A DNA stretch of 6,831 nt, taken from Ignavibacteria bacterium (lineage in GTDB: Bacteria; Bacteroidota; Ignavibacteria; Ignavibacteriales; Ignavibacteriaceae). Below are positions 5,141-6,831 of this stretch, in pieces. A program made the translations under genes and the position numbers. The DNA is taken from the NCBI GenBank assembly GCA_030648225.1, contig JAUSIA010000168.1, positions 1 to 6,831 on the forward strand, in the 5' to 3' direction. Numbering within the stretch: the first letter of the stretch is position 1; the number at the start of each line of letters is the position of its first letter. The notes below the pieces were generated by a model that did not search any database, had not been told where the DNA came from, and worked only from the letters and a program-made list of their open reading frames with translations.

Positions 5141-6831
5141 TTACTTTAAACCCTTTACCAATTTTTCATATCGCGGATTTCCCCGCAATGGTTCCCAGGT
5201 AGGATCAAGCTTAAGAAGCCAGGTTGATATTGCATCCGTGGGTCTTTTGAGCAAATCTTCAAATGCATTCAAAGCTAATTCCTGTTCACCTACCATTGTA
5301 TAAATTTGAGCAAGATCAAGTAAGCGGAAAGTACCTCGCCATGCTTCTTTTGAAATCGGCATTAATTCATAACCATGTTTACCCTCCCTTATAGCATCTT
5401 TTTTCTGATCAAGCCCTGCATAACAAATACCCAAAGAACAATATAATCTTGAATCCTCGGGATTCTGTTTAATTTTTTCCTGCAGGATTTTTATTGCCGA
5501 TCTAAAATGTTTCTCTGCAAGACTTTTATTTTTCATAAAGGTATAAATCTGACCTAAAAATAAATCTTCCGGCTTATAATAATACTGATCATCAATCTCT
5601 TTAATACCTTTAATTTGTGTTAAAGCACTGGAAAAGTTGCCATCCAGAATATCACATAAATAAAGCATGGTATTAAAATAATATGAGTCCAATCCAATTT
5701 TTCTTTTCTTTGCATTTAAAATAATTGTCCGTGCTTTTTTTATATCACCATTAGCAAATAAATAGCATCGAGCTTTATAATCATATGGTAGAATTGCTTC
5801 AGGTGCGATTAAACTGGCTTTATCTAAAAAAGTAATGCTCACGTCAAATTCCCGTAAAAGGCAATAAGTTTCACCTATTGAAAAAACGGTTTCATAATTC
5901 CTTGGATCGAGTTCGAAAGTTTTTTTAAAATATTCTATTGCTTCACGCATTTTCCCCTGTCGCCTGAATACAAAAGCGATTCCATTATTTGCTTTTATAT
6001 GTTTTGAATTAAGTCTGAGAGCTTCATTGTATTCCTTCAGGGCTAATGTATAATCAAGAATACCGTGATAGTAATAATCTCCCATAGAAACGTGAGTTTC
6101 GGGTAAATTAGGGTTAAGCAGTAAAGATTTTTGAGCATTGTCTTTAGACTTTTTTAAATTTTCCTCAGATCGCTCGAAATACGCCCAATGCAAACTTGAT
6201 TGTACGGTTGATAACGCAGCATAAGCTTCTGCAAAGTTGTCATCTAAATTTATTGCATTCTCAAGAAGCTCTTCAGCAATTCTACAATTCTTTTCATTTG
6301 TAATATCCTGCGAATAATAGAGTGCCTTTAAATAAAGATCATAAGCTTCAGAATTATTTGTTATCGTGCCTTCAAGAGATTTTTGTTCTGATTTAATGAG
6401 ATTTAAATTCAAAGCATCTGCAACAGTTGCAGCTATATCAGTCTGAAGTGTGAAAGCACTGGAGAAATCTGCTTCGTACGGCTTGGACCACATCTGAGAA
6501 GAATTTTCAATATTTATTAATAAAGGATTAACCCGGAATCGCTTTTTTCCATCCGGCAATTTCTCCCATTGAATAGTTCCTTCCAGTATAAACTGCACAC
6601 CAAGTTCTTCACCAATTTGCTTCAGGGATTTTTGAGTATTTTTATATTGCATCGCACTTGAACGGGCAATAACTCCTAAGCCTGATAACCCGGACAACTT
6701 ACTTATTATTTCACCGGTAATGCCATCAGCAAAATAATCATCTTCAGGAGAACCTAAATTTTCGAACGGAAGGACAACAATCATTTTTCTTTCTGAAATT
6801 GTTTGTCTCTCACCTGTTAAATTGTTGAAAT
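5141..6831 (-). CDS. TolB-like/TPR protein, probable C-terminal part of a Ser/Thr kinase (partial at right edge)
   Basis: The frame is open from base 6831 to the TAA at 5141, giving 562 visible residues. The first 15 residues (FNNLTGERQTISERK) precede a methionine at 6784 that has no good ribosome-binding site, so that methionine is probably internal. A TolB-like domain follows, with IVVLPFENL, DDYFADGITGEI and ILEGTI motifs, over roughly visible residues 17-145. TPR units fill the remainder, for example LNPNLPETHVSMGDYYYHG, LRLNSKHIKANNGIAFVF and FELDPRNYETVFSIGETY, and the end is RGNPRYEKLVKGLK. In the two complete kinases of this window the same domain follows the catalytic domain after a short linker, so a kinase domain is expected beyond the right edge, but none of it is visible. 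It is more diverged from the other two than they are from each other. The domain call is firm; the kinase call is inference. Confidence 0.85.
   Translation of the reverse strand, partial: FNNLTGERQTISERKMIVVLPFENLGSPEDDYFADGITGEIISKLSGLSGLGVIARSSAMQYKNTQKSLKQIGEELGVQFILEGTIQWEKLPDGKKRFRVNPLLINIENSSQMWSKPYEADFSSAFTLQTDIAATVADALNLNLIKSEQKSLEGTITNNSEAYDLYLKALYYSQDITNEKNCRIAEELLENAINLDDNFAEAYAALSTVQSSLHWAYFERSEENLKKSKDNAQKSLLLNPNLPETHVSMGDYYYHGILDYTLALKEYNEALRLNSKHIKANNGIAFVFRRQGKMREAIEYFKKTFELDPRNYETVFSIGETYCLLREFDVSITFLDKASLIAPEAILPYDYKARCYLFANGDIKKARTIILNAKKRKIGLDSYYFNTMLYLCDILDGNFSSALTQIKGIKEIDDQYYYKPEDLFLGQIYTFMKNKSLAEKHFRSAIKILQEKIKQNPEDSRLYCSLGICYAGLDQKKDAIREGKHGYELMPISKEAWRGTFRLLDLAQIYTMVGEQELALNAFEDLLKRPTDAISTWLLKLDPTWEPLRGNPRYEKLVKGLK

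Noticed and set aside
5106..5303. Plus-strand open frame of 65 codons
   Set aside because: It is antisense to the end of the TolB/TPR gene and to fragment C; no domain and no supporting signals.

Overview
The window is AT-rich bacterial DNA in which every supportable gene lies on the minus strand, so transcription runs from right to left. The gene style is a Hanks-type Ser/Thr kinase domain starting MIG(K/E)TI-x-HY, then a TolB-like IAVLPF domain, then TPR repeats. This style, the low GC, the compact layout and the dispersed GGCGGAC-type palindromes are most reminiscent of the Ignavibacteria/Chlorobi side of the FCB group or a neighbouring uncultured lineage. That placement is an impression from family style, not a measured result.

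In transcription order the layout is: (1) 6831-5141, the C-terminal part of a TolB-like/TPR protein, open at the right edge and probably a kinase whose catalytic domain is outside the window; (2) 5129-5016, a 37-codon fragment of a kinase 5' end containing two hairpin repeats; (3) 5005-2888, a complete 705-aa kinase-TolB-TPR protein; (4) 2839-2492, a small STAS-domain anti-sigma-factor antagonist; (5) 2438-2340, a 32-codon kinase 5' fragment; (6) 2343-223, a complete 706-aa kinase-TolB-TPR paralogue; (7) 211-104, a 35-codon kinase 5' fragment; (8) 107-1, the first 35 codons of a further kinase that runs off the left edge. Gaps are about 10 to 53 nt or 4-nt overlaps, which suggests one operon. 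No gene-free stretch exceeds 60 bases, and I see no convincing promoter in the short gaps.

The kinases look soluble (no membrane segment) and have all catalytic residues. They probably form a family of cytoplasmic signalling kinases with TPR surfaces for partner binding. The STAS protein between them carries an NSSG phospho-acceptor motif and is a plausible substrate or output, although no RsbW/SpoIIAB-type kinase is present here.

The most unusual structure is the set of three kinase 5' fragments. All three kinase starts visible in the window are immediately preceded by a short ORF that copies the first 17 to 22 residues of a kinase, stops matching at the glycine-rich loop (GEGG), and continues into a GGCGGAC-type palindrome. 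Each fragment has a ribosome-binding sequence, and two of them end in an ATGA overlap with the next kinase. They may be scars of repeated recombination between the P-loop codons and a dispersed palindromic repeat, or retained leader ORFs that couple translation of the kinases.
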